A stretch of 64,000 nt of DNA, taken from Cladorhizidae sp. MBARI D1340-BT2 (Eukaryota > Porifera > Demospongiae > Poecilosclerida > Cladorhizidae). Position 1 is the first letter of the stretch; each line of letters starts with the position of its first letter. The stretch is taken from the NCBI GenBank assembly GCA_028752905.1, contig JAQNBH010000002.1:26829932-26893931 (forward strand), read 5' to 3'. The translations under genes and the position numbers were made by a program. This document shows, piece by piece, positions 9,225 through 22,645 of the stretch. Below the pieces are notes generated by a model. That model was not told the origin of the DNA, made no database searches, and was given only the letters and a program-made list of their open reading frames with translations.

Positions 9225-11849
9225 AACATGTTTAGCATCAAGTAAGAGTACAATTCATAACTGCCCTAATTAACAAGACCAAAGTCCCAGATTTTGTCAA
9301 CTGATAGAGAAGGCCCTTATCTGCAACATGTGAACAGATTATCAATAAATGTAGTGGTTTTTCACTGGCAGGCCACCGCTTTGGCAACTGGAAAACGCCA
9401 GGAAAAATCCCAAACCTTAACACTTCAAATCACCATAACTTGCTAATACTTAGAGTACTCAAAATTTTGGCACGTACAAAAGACAGATAATTAGAAGGGC
9501 CATCCGGTGATATAAAAATTATCTTTTTTGGATAAAGTGTAGAAAAGTTATGAGCTTCACGGCAAAAAAACAAGATTTTCGGGGGGAAAATGAGAAACAT
9601 ATAGACCAAATTAGGGCAAATATCAAGAACATGTTTAGCATCAAGTAAGAGTACAATTCATAACTGCCCTAATTAACAAGACCAAAGTCCCAGATTTTGT
9701 CAACTGATAGAGAAGGCCCTTATCTGCAACATGTGAACAGATTATCAATAAATGTAGTGGTTTTTCACTGGCAGGCCACCGCTTTGGCAACTGGAAAACG
9801 CCAGGAAAAATCACAAACCTTACCACTTCAAATCATCATAACTTCCTAATACTTAGAGTACTCAAAACTTTGGCACATACAAAAGACAGATAATTAGAAG
9901 GGCCATCAGGTGATATAAAAATTATCTTTTTGGGGTAAAGTGTAGAATAGTTATGAGCTTCACGGCAAAAAAACAAGATTTTCGGGGGGGAAATGAGAAA
10001 CATATAGACCAAATTAGGGCAAATATCAAGAACATGTTTAGCATCAAGTAAGAGTACAATTCATAACTGCCCTAATTAACAAGACCAAAGTCCCAGATTT
10101 TGTCAACTGATAGAGAAGGCCTTTATCTGCAACATGTGAACAGATTATCAATAAATGTAGTGGGTTTTCACTGGCAGGCCACCGCTTTGGCAACTGGAAA
10201 ACGCCAGGAAAAATCCCAAACCTTACCACTTCAAATCACCATAACTTGCTAATACTTAGAGTACTCAAAATTTTGGCACGTATAAAAGACAGATAATTAG
10301 AAGAGCTATCCGGTGATATAAAAATTATCTTTTTTGGGTAAAGTGTAAAAAAGTTATGAGCTTCACGGCAAAAAAAACAAGATTTTCGGGGGGAAAATGA
10401 GAAACATATAGACCAAATTAGGGCAAATATCAAGATAGAGAACACATAATGAAACCTATCATTCGAATCATATCAAGTCCATTACAGTAAAGTGTGCAGA
10501 ATATTATGGATGTTTGATATCAACAGAGAGCACAGAGAGAGACCTATCTTAATAGCTATATATCAAGTTTATTCAGTGAAGTGTGGAGAATCTATTTAGC
10601 ATCAAGAGAGAGCAGAGAGAAACCTATCTTGTGATTCTATCAAGTCCATTACTGTGAAGTATGTGGAATATACGGATGTTTGGTATCAAGAGAGAGAACA
10701 GAGAGAGGCCTACCTTTAGAGCTATATATCAAGTCTATTCAGTGAAGTGTGGAGAATCTATGAAGCTAACATGTTTAGCTCAAGATAGAGAACACTGAGA
10801 GATACCTATCTTGCAAGTCCATTACAGTGAAGTGTGCAGAATATATGGATGTTTGGTATCAAGAGAGAGCACTTGGAGAGTCCTATCTTAATAGCTGTAT
10901 AACAAGTCTATTCAGTGAAGTGTGGATAATCTACGAAGCTAACATGTTTAGCATCAAGTAAGAGTACAATTCATAACTGCCCTAATTAACAAGACCAAAG
11001 TCCCAGATTTTGTCAACTGATAGAGAAGGCCCTTATCTGCAACATGTGAACAGATTATCAATAAATGTAGTGGTTTTTCACTGGCAGGCCACCGCTTTGG
11101 CAACTGGAAAACGCCAGGAAAAATCCCAAACCTTACCACTTCAAATCACCATAACTTGCTAATACTTAGAGTACTCAAAATGTTGGCACGTACAAAAGAC
11201 AGATAATTAGAAGAGCTATCCGGTGATATAAAAATTATCTTTTTGGGGTAAAGTGTAGAAAAGTTATGAGCTTCACGGCAAAAAAACAAGATTTTCGGGG
11301 GGAAAATGAGAAACATATAGACCAAATTAGGGCAAATATCAAGATAGAGAACACATAATGAAACCTATCATTCGAATCATATCAAGTCCATTACAGTAAA
11401 GTGTGCAGAATATTATGGATGTTTGATATCAACAGAGAGCACAGAGAGAGACCTATCTTAATAGCTATATATCAAGTTTATTCAGTGAAGTGTGGAGAAT
11501 CTATTTAGCATCAAGAGAGAGCAGAGAGAAACCTATCTTGTGATTCTATCAAGTCCATTACTGTGAAGTATGCGGAATATACGGATGTTTGGTATCAAGA
11601 GAGAGAACAGAGAGAGGCCTACCTTTAGAGCTATATATCAAGTCTATTCAGTGAAGTGTGGAGAATCTATGAAGCTAACATGTTTAGCTCAAGATAGAGA
11701 ACACTGAGAGATACCTATCTTGCAAGTCCATTACAGTGAAGTGTGCAGAATATATGGATGTTTGGTATCAAGAGAGAGCACTTGGAGAGTCCTATCTTAA
11801 TAGCTGTATAACAAGTCTATTCAGTGAAGTGTGGATAATCTACGAAGCT
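9225..11849 (-). repeat. Higher-order repeat L-V-N-block-G-block (2625 bp)
   Basis: Cores at 9225 (L), 9628 (V), 10031 (N, 404 bp) and 10941 (G). Blocks at 10435-10940 and 11344-11849. Full-length form; the extra base is in the A run of the N core. Confidence 0.87.
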
Positions 11850-13967
11850 AACATGTTTAGCATCAAGTAAGAGTACAATTCATAACTGCCCTAATTAACA
11901 AGACCAAAGTCCCAGATTTTGTCAACTGATAGAGAAGGCCCTTATCTGCAACATGTGAACAGATTATCAATAAATGTAGTGGTTTTTCACTGGCAGGCCA
12001 CCGCTTTGGCAACTGGAAAACGCCAGGAAAAATCCCAAACCTTAACACTTCAAATCACCATAACTTGCTAATACTTAGAGTACTCAAAATTTTGGCACGT
12101 ACAAAAGACAGATAATTAGAAGGGCTATTCGGTGATATAAAAATTATCTTTTTTGGATAAAGTGTAGAAAAGTTATGAGCTTCACGGCCAAAAAACAAGA
12201 TTTTCGGGGGGGAAATGAGAAACATATAGACCAAATTAGGGCAAATATCAAGAACATGTTTAGCATCAAGTAAGAGTACAATTCATAACTGCCCTAATTA
12301 ACAAGACCAAAGTCCCAGATTTTGTCAACTGATAGAGAAGGCCCTTATCTGCAACATGTGAACAGATTATCAATAAATGTAGTGGTTTTTCACTGGCAGG
12401 CCACCGCTTTGACAACTGGAAAACGCCAGGAAAAATCACAAACCTTACCACTTCAAATCATCATAACTTCCTAATACTTAGAGTACTCAAAATGTTGGCA
12501 CGTACAAAAGACAGATAATTAGAAGAGCTATCCGGTGATATAAAAATTATCTTTTTTGGGTAAAGTGTAGAAAAGTTATGAGCTTCACGGCAAAAAAACA
12601 AGATTTTCGGGGGGAAATGAGAAACATATAGACCAAATTAGGGCAAATATCAAGAACATGTTTAGCATCAAGTAAGAGTACAATTCATAACTGCCCTAAT
12701 TAACAAGACCAAAGTCCCAGATTTTGTCAACTGATAGAGAAGGCCCTTATCTGCAACATGTGAACAGATTATCAATAAATGTAGTGGTTTTTCACTGGCA
12801 GGCCACCGCTTTGGCAACTGGAAAACGCCAGGAAAAAACACAAACCTTACCACTTCAAATCATCATAACTTCCTAATACTTAGAGTACTCAAAACTTTGG
12901 CACATACAAAAGACAGATAATTAGAAGGGCCATCAGGTGATATAAAAATTATCTTTTTGGGGTAAAGTGTAGAATAGTTATGAGCTTCACGGCAAAAAAA
13001 CAAGATTTTCGGGGGGGAAATGAGAAACATATAGACCAAATTAGGGCAAATATCAAGAACATGTTTAGCATCAAGTAAGAGTACAATTCATAACTGCCCT
13101 AATTAACAAGACCAAAGTCCCAGATTTTGTCAACTGATAGAGAAGGCCCTTATCTGCAACATGTGAACAGATTATCAATAAATGTAGTGGGTTTTCACTG
13201 GCAGGCCACCGCTTTGGCAACTGGAAAACGCCAGGAAAAATCCCAAACCTTACCACTTCAAATCACCATAACTTGCTAATACTTAGAGTACTCAAAATTT
13301 TGGCACGTATAAAAGACAGATAATTAGAAGAGCTATCCGGTGATATAAAAATTATCTTTTTTGGGTAAAGTGTAAAAAAGTTATGAGCTTCACGGCAAAA
13401 AAAACAAGATTTTCGGGGGGAAAATGAGAAACATATAGACCAAATTAGGGCAAATATCAAGATAGAGAACACATAATGAAACCTATCATTCGAATCATAT
13501 CAAGTCCATTACAGTAAAGTGTGCAGAATATTATGGATGTTTGATATCAACAGAGAGCACAGAGAGAGACCTATCTTAATAGCTATATATCAAGTTTATT
13601 CAGTGAAGTGTGGAGAATCTATTTAGCATCAAGAGAGAGCAGAGAGAAACCTATCTTGTGATTCTATCAAGTCCATTACTGTGAAGTATGTGGAATATAC
13701 GGATGTTTGGTATCAAGAGAGAGAACAGAGAGAGGCCTACCTTTAGAGCTATATATCAAGTCTATTCAGTGAAGTGTGGAGAATCTATGAAGCTAACATG
13801 TTTAGCTCAAGATAGAGAACACTGAGAGATACCTATCTTGCAAGTCCATTACAGTGAAGTGTGCAGAATATATGGATGTTTGGTATCAAGAGAGAGCACT
13901 TGGAGAGTCCTATCTTAATAGCTGTATAACAAGTCTATTCAGTGAAGTGTGGATAATCTACGAAGCT
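11850..13967 (-). repeat. Higher-order repeat L-V-V-N-block (2118 bp)
   Basis: Cores at 11850 (L), 12253 (V with TTTGACAACTGG), 12655 (V with GGAAAAAACACAAACC) and 13058 (N). Block at 13462-13967. The first V core is 402 bp because its G run is one base shorter. A V core is duplicated and the G-block step is missing relative to the 2624-bp form. Confidence 0.85.
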
Positions 13968-16591
13968 AACATGTTTAGCATCAAGTAAGAGTACAATTCA
14001 TAACTGCCCTAATTAACAAGACCAAAGTCCCAGATTTTGTCAACTGATAGAGAAGGCCCTTATCTGCAACATGTGAACAGATTATCAATAAATGTAGTGG
14101 TTTTTCACTGGCAGGCCACCGCTTTGGCAACTGGAAAACGCCAGGAAAAATCCCAAACCTTAACACTTCAAATCACCATAACTTGCTAATACTTAGAGTA
14201 CTCAAAACTTTGGCACATACAAAAGACAGATAATTAGAAGGGCCATCCGGTGATATAAAAATTATCTTTTTGGGGTAAAGTGTAGAATAGTTATGAGCTT
14301 CACGGCAAAAAAACAAGATTTTCGGGGGGGAAATGAGAAACATATAGACCAAATTAGGGCAAATATCAAGAACATGTTTAGCATCAAGTAAGAGTACAAT
14401 TCATAACTGCCATAATTAACAAGACCAAAGTCCCAGATTTTGTCAACTGATAGAGAAGGCCCTTATCTGCAACATGTGAACAGATTATCAATAAATGTAG
14501 TGGTTTTTCACTGGCAGGCCACCGCTTTGGCAACTGGAAAACGCCAGGAAAAATCACAAACCTTACCACTTCAAATCATCATAACTTCCTAATACTTAGA
14601 GTACTCAAAACTTTGGCACATACAAAAGACAGATAATTAGAAGGGCCATCAGGTGATATAAAAATTATCTTTTTGGGGTAAAGTGTAGAATAGTTATGAG
14701 CTTCACGGCAAAAAAACAAGATTTTCGGGGGGGAAATGAGAAACATATAGACCAAATTAGGGCAAATATCAAGAACATGTTTAGCATCAAGTAAGAGTAC
14801 AATTCATAACTGCCCTAATTAACAAGACCAAAGTCCCAGATTTTGTCAACTGATAGAGAAGGCCCTTATCTGCAACATGTGAACAGATTATCAATAAATG
14901 TAGTGGTTTTTCACTGGCAGGCCACCGCTTTGGCAACTGGAAAACGCCAGGAAAAATCCCAAACCTTACCACTTCAAATCACCATAACTTGCTAATACTT
15001 AGAGTACTCAAAATTTTGGCACGTATAAAAGACAGATAATTAGAAGAGCTATCCGATGATATAAAAATTATCTTTTTTGGGTAAAGTGTAGAAAAGTTAT
15101 GAGCTTCACGGCAAAAAAACAAGATTTTCGGGGGGAAAATGAGAAACATATAGACCAAATTAGGGCAAATATCAAGATAGAGAACACATAATGAAACCTA
15201 TCATTCGAATCATATCAAGTCCATTACAGTAAAGTGTGCAGAATATTATGGATGTTTGATATCAACAGAGAGCACAGAGAGAGACCTATCTTAATAGCTA
15301 TATATCAAGTTTATTCAGTGAAGTGTGGAGAATCTATTTAGCATCAAGAGAGAGCAGAGAGAAACCTATCTTGTGATTCTATCAAGTCCATTACTGTGAA
15401 GTATGTGGAATATACGGATGTTTGGTATCAAGAGAGAGAACAGAGAGAGGCCTACCTTTAGAGCTATATATCAAGTCTATTCAGTGAAGTGTGGAGAATC
15501 TATGAAGCTAACATGTTTAGCTCAAGATAGAGAACACTGAGAGATACCTATCTTGCAAGTCCATTACAGTGAAGTGTGCAGAATATATGGATGTTTGGTA
15601 TCAAGAGAGAGCACTTGGAGAGTCCTATCTTAATAGCTGTATAACAAGTCTATTCAGTGAAGTGTGGATAATCTACGAAGCTAACATGTTTAGCATCAAG
15701 TAAGAGTACAATTCATAACTGCCCTAATTAACAAGACCAAAGTCCCAGATTTTGTCAACTGATAGAGAAGGCCCTTATCTGCAACATGTGAACAGATTAT
15801 CAATAAATGTAGTGGTTTTTCACTGGCAGGCCACCGCTTTGGCAACTGGAAAACGCCAGGAAAAATCCCAAACCTTACCACTTCAAATCACCATAACTTG
15901 CTAATACTTAGAGTACTCAAAATGTTGGCACGTACAAAAGACAGATAATTAGAAGAGCTATCCGGTGATATAAAAATTATCTTTTTTGGGTAAAGTGTAG
16001 AAAAGTTATGAGCTTCACGGCAAAAAAACAAGATTTTCGGGGGGAAAATGAGAAACATATAGACCAAATTAGGGCAAATATCAAGATAGAGAACACATAA
16101 TGAAACCTATCATTCGAATCATATCAAGTCCATTACAGTAAAGTGTGCAGAATATTATGGATGTTTGATATCAACAGAGAGCACAGAGAGAGACCTATCT
16201 TAATAGCTATATATCAAGTTTATTCAGTGAAGTGTGGAGAATCTATTTAGCATCAAGAGAGAGCAGAGAGAAACCTATCTTGTGATTCTATCAAGTCCAT
16301 TACTGTGAAGTATGCGGAATATACGGATGTTTGGTATCAAGAGAGAGAACAGAGAGAGGCCTACCTTTAGAGCTATATATCAAGTCTATTCAGTGAAGTG
16401 TGGAGAATCTATGAAGCTAACATGTTTAGCTCAAGATAGAGAACACTGAGAGATACCTATCTTGCAAGTCCATTACAGTGAAGTGTGCAGAATATATGGA
16501 TGTTTGGTATCAAGAGAGAGCACTTGGAGAGTCCTATCTTAATAGCTGTATAACAAGTCTATTCAGTGAAGTGTGGATAATCTACGAAGCT
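13968..16591 (-). repeat. Higher-order repeat L-V-G-block-G-block (2624 bp)
   Basis: Cores at 13968 (L), 14371 (V, private TGCCATAATTAAC), 14774 (G) and 15683 (G). Blocks at 15177-15682 and 16086-16591. The L core and the private V variant recur together at 20931/21334, which marks a 6963-bp-spaced duplicate. Confidence 0.88.
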
Positions 16592-19215
16592 AACATGTTT
16601 AGCATCAAGTAAGAGTACAATTCATAACTGCCCTAATTAACAAGACCAAAGTCCCAGATTTTGTCAACTGATAGAGAAGGCCCTTATCTGCAACATGTGA
16701 ACAGATTATCAATAAATGTAGTGGTTTTTCACTGGCAGGCCACCGCTTTGGCAACTGGAAAACGCCAGGAAAAATCCCAAACCTTAACACTTCAAATCAC
16801 CATAACTTGCTAATACTTAGAGTACTCAAAAGTTTGGCACGTACAAAAGACAGATAATTAGAAGGGCTATCCAGTGATATAAAAATTATCTTTTTTGGAT
16901 AAAGTGTAGAAAAGTTATGAGCTTCACGGCCAAAAAACAAGATTTTCGGGGGGAAAATGAGAAACATATAGACCAAATTAGGGCAAATATCAAGAACATG
17001 TTTAGCATCAAGTAAGAGTACAATTTATAACTGCCCTAATTAACAAGACCAAAGTCCCAGATTTTGTCAACTGATAGAGAAGGCCCTTATCTGCAACATG
17101 TGAACAGATTATCAATAAATGTAGTGGTTTTTCACTGGCAGGCCACCGCTTTGGCAACTGGAAAACGCCAGGAAAAATCACAAACCTTACCACTTCAAAT
17201 CATCATAACTTCCTAATACTTAGAGTACTCAAAACTTTGGCACATACAAAAGACAGATAATTAGAAGGGCCATCAGGTGATATAAAAATTATCTTTTTGG
17301 GGTAAAGTGTAGAATAGTTATGAGCTTCACGGCAAAAAAACAAGATTTTCGGGGGGGAAATGAGAAACATATAGACCAAATTAGGGCAAATATCAAGAAC
17401 ATGTTTAGCATCAAGTAAGAGTACAATTCATAACTGCCCTAATTAACAAGACCAAAGTCCCAGATTTTGTCAACTGATAGAGAAGGCCCTTATCTGCAAC
17501 ATGTGAACAGATTATCAATAAATGTAGTGGTTTTTCACTGGCAGGCCACCGCTTTGGCAACTGGAAAACGCCAGGAAAAATCACAAACCTTACCACTTCA
17601 AATCACCATAACTTGCTAATACTTAGAGTACTCAAAATTTTGGCACGTATAAAAGACAGATAATTAGAAGAGCTATCCGATGATATAAAAATTATCTTTT
17701 TTGGGTAAAGTGTAGAAAAGTTATGAGCTTCACGGCAAAAAAACAAGATTTTCGGGGGGAAAATGAGAAACATATAGACCAAATTAGGGCAAATATCAAG
17801 ATAGAGAACACATAATGAAACCTATCATTCGAATCATATCAAGTCCATTACAGTAAAGTGTGCAGAATATTATGGATGTTTGATATCAACAGAGAGCACA
17901 GAGAGAGACCTATCTTAATAGCTATATATCAAGTTTATTCAGTGAAGTGTGGAGAATCTATTTAGCATCAAGAGAGAGCAGAGAGAAACCTATCTTGTGA
18001 TTCTATCAAGTCCATTACTGTGAAGTATGTGGAATATACGGATGTTTGGTATCAAGAGAGAGAACAGAGAGAGGCCTACCTTTAGAGCTATATATCAAGT
18101 CTATTCAGTGAAGTGTGGAGAATCTATGAAGCTAACATGTTTAGCTCAAGATAGAGAACACTGAGAGATACCTATCTTGCAAGTCCATTACAGTGAAGTG
18201 TGCAGAATATATGGATGTTTGGTATCAAGAGAGAGCACTTGGAGAGTCCTATCTTAATAGCTGTATAACAAGTCTATTCAGTGAAGTGTGGATAATCTAC
18301 GAAGCTAACATGTTTAGCATCAAGTAAGAGTACAATTCATAACTGCCCTAATTAACAAGACCAAAGTCCCAGATTTTGTCAACTGATAGAGAAGGCCCTT
18401 ATCTGCAACATGTGAACAGATTATCAATAAATGTAGTGGTTTTTCACTGGCAGGCCACCGCTTTGGCAACTGGAAAACGCCAGGAAAAATCCCAAACCTT
18501 ACCACTTCAAATCACCATAACTTGCTAATACTTAGAGTACTCAAAATGTTGGCACGTACAAAAGACAGATAATTAGAAGAGCTATCCGGTGATATAAAAA
18601 TTATCTTTTTTGGGTAAAGTGTAGAAAAGTTATGAGCTTCACGGCAAAAAAACAAGATTTTCGGGGGGAAAATGAGAAACATATAGACCAAATTAGGGCA
18701 AATATCAAGATAGAGAACACATAATGAAACCTATCATTCGAATCATATCAAGTCCATTACAGTAAAGTGTGCAGAATATTATGGATGTTTGATATCAACA
18801 GAGAGCACAGAGAGAGACCTATCTTAATAGCTATATATCAAGTTTATTCAGTGAAGTGTGGAGAATCTATTTAGCATCAAGAGAGAGCAGAGAGAAACCT
18901 ATCTTGTGATTCTATCAAGTCCATTACTGTGAAGTATGCGGAATATACGGATGTTTGGTATCAAGAGAGAGAACAGAGAGAGGCCTACCTTTAGAGCTAT
19001 ATATCAAGTCTATTCAGTGAAGTGTGGAGAATCTATGAAGCTAACATGTTTAGCTCAAGATAGAGAACACTGAGAGATACCTATCTTGCAAGTCCATTAC
19101 AGTGAAGTGTGCAGAATATATGGATGTTTGGTATCAAGAGAGAGCACTTGGAGAGTCCTATCTTAATAGCTGTATAACAAGTCTATTCAGTGAAGTGTGG
19201 ATAATCTACGAAGCT
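16592..19215 (-). repeat. Higher-order repeat L-V-G-block-G-block (2624 bp)
   Basis: Cores at 16592 (L, CAAAAGTTTGG), 16995 (V, private CAATTTATAACTGC), 17398 (G-like with ATCACAAACC) and 18307 (G). Blocks at 17801-18306 and 18710-19215. The first three cores recur with the same variants exactly 2624 bp later, so this is a recent tandem copy. Confidence 0.9.
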
Positions 19216-20930
19216 AACATGTTTAGCATCAAGTAAGAGTACAATTCATAACTGCCCTAATTAACAAGACCAAAGTCCCAGATTTTGTCAACTGATAGAG
19301 AAGGCCCTTATCTGCAACATGTGAACAGATTATCAATAAATGTAGTGGTTTTTCACTGGCAGGCCACCGCTTTGGCAACTGGAAAACGCCAGGAAAAATC
19401 CCAAACCTTAACACTTCAAATCACCATAACTTGCTAATACTTAGAGTACTCAAAAGTTTGGCACGTACAAAAGACAGATAATTAGAAGGGCTATCCAGTG
19501 ATATAAAAATTATCTTTTTTGGATAAAGTGTAGAAAAGTTATGAGCTTCACGGCCAAAAAACAAGATTTTCGGGGGGAAAATGAGAAACATATAGACCAA
19601 ATTAGGGCAAATATCAAGAACATGTTTAGCATCAAGTAAGAGTACAATTTATAACTGCCCTAATTAACAAGACCAAAGTCCCAGATTTTGTCAACTGATA
19701 GAGAAGGCCCTTATCTGCAACATGTGAACAGATTATCAATAAATGTAGTGGTTTTTCACTGGCAGGCCACCGCTTTGGCAACTGGAAAACGCCAGGAAAA
19801 ATCACAAACCTTACCACTTCAAATCATCATAACTTCCTAATACTTAGAGTACTCAAAACTTTGGCACATACAAAAGACAGATAATTAGAAGGGCCATCAG
19901 GTGATATAAAAATTATCTTTTTGGGGTAAAGTGTAGAATAGTTATGAGCTTCACGGCAAAAAAACAAGATTTTCGGGGGGGAAATGAGAAACATATAGAC
20001 CAAATTAGGGCAAATATCAAGAACATGTTTAGCATCAAGTAAGAGTACAATTCATAACTGCCCTAATTAACAAGACCAAAGTCCCAGATTTTGTCAACTG
20101 ATAGAGAAGGCCCTTATCTGCAACATGTGAACAGATTATCAATAAATGTAGTGGTTTTTCACTGGCAGGCCACCGCTTTGGCAACTGGAAAACGCCAGGA
20201 AAAATCACAAACCTTACCACTTCAAATCACCATAACTTGCTAATACTTAGAGTACTCAAAATTTTGGCACGTACAAAAGACAGATAATTAGAAGAGCTAT
20301 CCGGTGATATAAAAATTATCTTTTTTGGGTAAAGTGTAGAAAAGTTATGAGCTTCACGGCAAAAAAACAAGATTTTCGGGGGGGAAATGAGAAACATATA
20401 GACCAAATTAGGGCAAATATCAAGATAGAGAACACATAATGAAACCTATCATTCGAATCATATCAAGTCCATTACAGTAAAGTGTGCAGAATATTATGGA
20501 TGTTTGATATCAACAGAGAGCACAGAGAGAGACCTATCTTAATAGCTATATATCAAGTTTATTCAGTGAAGTGTGGAGAATCTATTTAGCATCAAGAGAG
20601 AGCAGAGAGAAACCTATCTTGTGATTCTATCAAGTCCATTACTGTGAAGTATGCGGAATATACGGATGTTTGGTATCAAGAGAGAGAACAGAGAGAGGCC
20701 TACCTTTAGAGCTATATATCAAGTCTATTCAGTGAAGTGTGGAGAATCTATGAAGCTAACATGTTTAGCTCAAGATAGAGAACACTGAGAGATACCTATC
20801 TTGCAAGTCCATTACAGTGAAGTGTGCAGAATATATGGATGTTTGGTATCAAGAGAGAGCACTTGGAGAGTCCTATCTTAATAGCTGTATAACAAGTCTA
20901 TTCAGTGAAGTGTGGATAATCTACGAAGCT
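19216..20930 (-). repeat. Shortened higher-order repeat L-V-G-block (1715 bp)
   Basis: Cores at 19216, 19619 and 20022 copy those at 16592, 16995 and 17398. Block at 20425-20930. One 909-bp G-block unit is absent compared with the preceding copy. Confidence 0.88.
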
Positions 20931-22645
20931 AACATGTTTAGCATCAAGTAAGAGTACAATTCATAACTGCCCTAATTAACAAGACCAAAGTCCCAGATTT
21001 TGTCAACTGATAGAGAAGGCCCTTATCTGCAACATGTGAACAGATTATCAATAAATGTAGTGGTTTTTCACTGGCAGGCCACCGCTTTGGCAACTGGAAA
21101 ACGCCAGGAAAAATCCCAAACCTTAACACTTCAAATCACCATAACTTGCTAATACTTAGAGTACTCAAAACTTTGGCACATACAAAAGACAGATAATTAG
21201 AAGGGCCATCCGGTGATATAAAAATTATCTTTTTGGGGTAAAGTGTAGAATAGTTATGAGCTTCACGGCAAAAAAACAAGATTTTCGGGGGGGAAATGAG
21301 AAACATATAGACCAAATTAGGGCAAATATCAAGAACATGTTTAGCATCAAGTAAGAGTACAATTCATAACTGCCATAATTAACAAGACCAAAGTCCCAGA
21401 TTTTGTCAACTGATAGAGAAGGCCCTTATCTGCAACATGTGAACAGATTATCAATAAATGTAGTGGTTTTTCACTGGCAGGCCACCGCTTTGGCAACTGG
21501 AAAACGCCAGGAAAAATCACAAACCTTACCACTTCAAATCATCATAACTTCCTAATACTTAGAGTACTCAAAACTTTGGCACATACAAAAGACAGATAAT
21601 TAGAAGGGCCATCAGGTGATATAAAAATTATCTTTTTGGGGTAAAGTGTAGAATAGTTATGAGCTTCACGGCAAAAAAACAAGATTTTCGGGGGGGAAAT
21701 GAGAAACATATAGACCAAATTAGGGCAAATATCAAGAACATGTTTAGCATCAAGTAAGAGTACAATTCATAACTGCCCTAATTAACAAGACCAAAGTCCC
21801 AGATTTTGTCAACTGATAGAGAAGGCCCTTATCTGCAACATGTGAACAGATTATCAATAAATGTAGTGGTTTTTCACTGGCAGGCCACCGCTTTGGCAAC
21901 TGGAAAACGCCAGGAAAAATCCCAAACCTTACCACTTCAAATCACCATAACTTGCTAATACTTAGAGTACTCAAAATTTTGGCACGTATAAAAGACAGAT
22001 AATTAGAAGAGCTATCCGGTGATATAAAAATTATCTTTTTTGGGTAAAGTGTAGAAAAGTTATGAGCTTCACGGCAAAAAAACAAGATTTTCGGGGGGAA
22101 AATGAGAAACATATAGACCAAATTAGGGCAAATATCAAGATAGAGAACACATAATGAAACCTATCATTCGAATCATATCAAGTCCATTACAGTAAAGTGT
22201 GCAGAATATTATGGATGTTTGATATCAACAGAGAGCACAGAGAGAGACCTATCTTAATAGCTATATATCAAGTTTATTCAGTGAAGTGTGGAGAATCTAT
22301 TTAGCATCAAGAGAGAGCAGAGAGAAACCTATCTTGTGATTCTATCAAGTCCATTACTGTGAAGTATGCGGAATATACGGATGTTTGGTATCAAGAGAGA
22401 GAACAGAGAGAGGCCTACCTTTAGAGCTATATATCAAGTCTATTCAGTGAAGTGTGGAGAATCTATGAAGCTAACATGTTTAGCTCAAGATAGAGAACAC
22501 TGAGAGATACCTATCTTGCAAGTCCATTACAGTGAAGTGTGCAGAATATATGGATGTTTGGTATCAAGAGAGAGCACTTGGAGAGTCCTATCTTAATAGC
22601 TGTATAACAAGTCTATTCAGTGAAGTGTGGATAATCTACGAAGCT
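20931..22645 (-). repeat. Shortened higher-order repeat L-V-G-block (1715 bp)
   Basis: Cores at 20931 (L), 21334 (V with TGCCATAATTAAC) and 21737 (G). Block at 22140-22645. Variants match the 13968-15682 copy rather than its immediate left neighbour. Confidence 0.87.
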
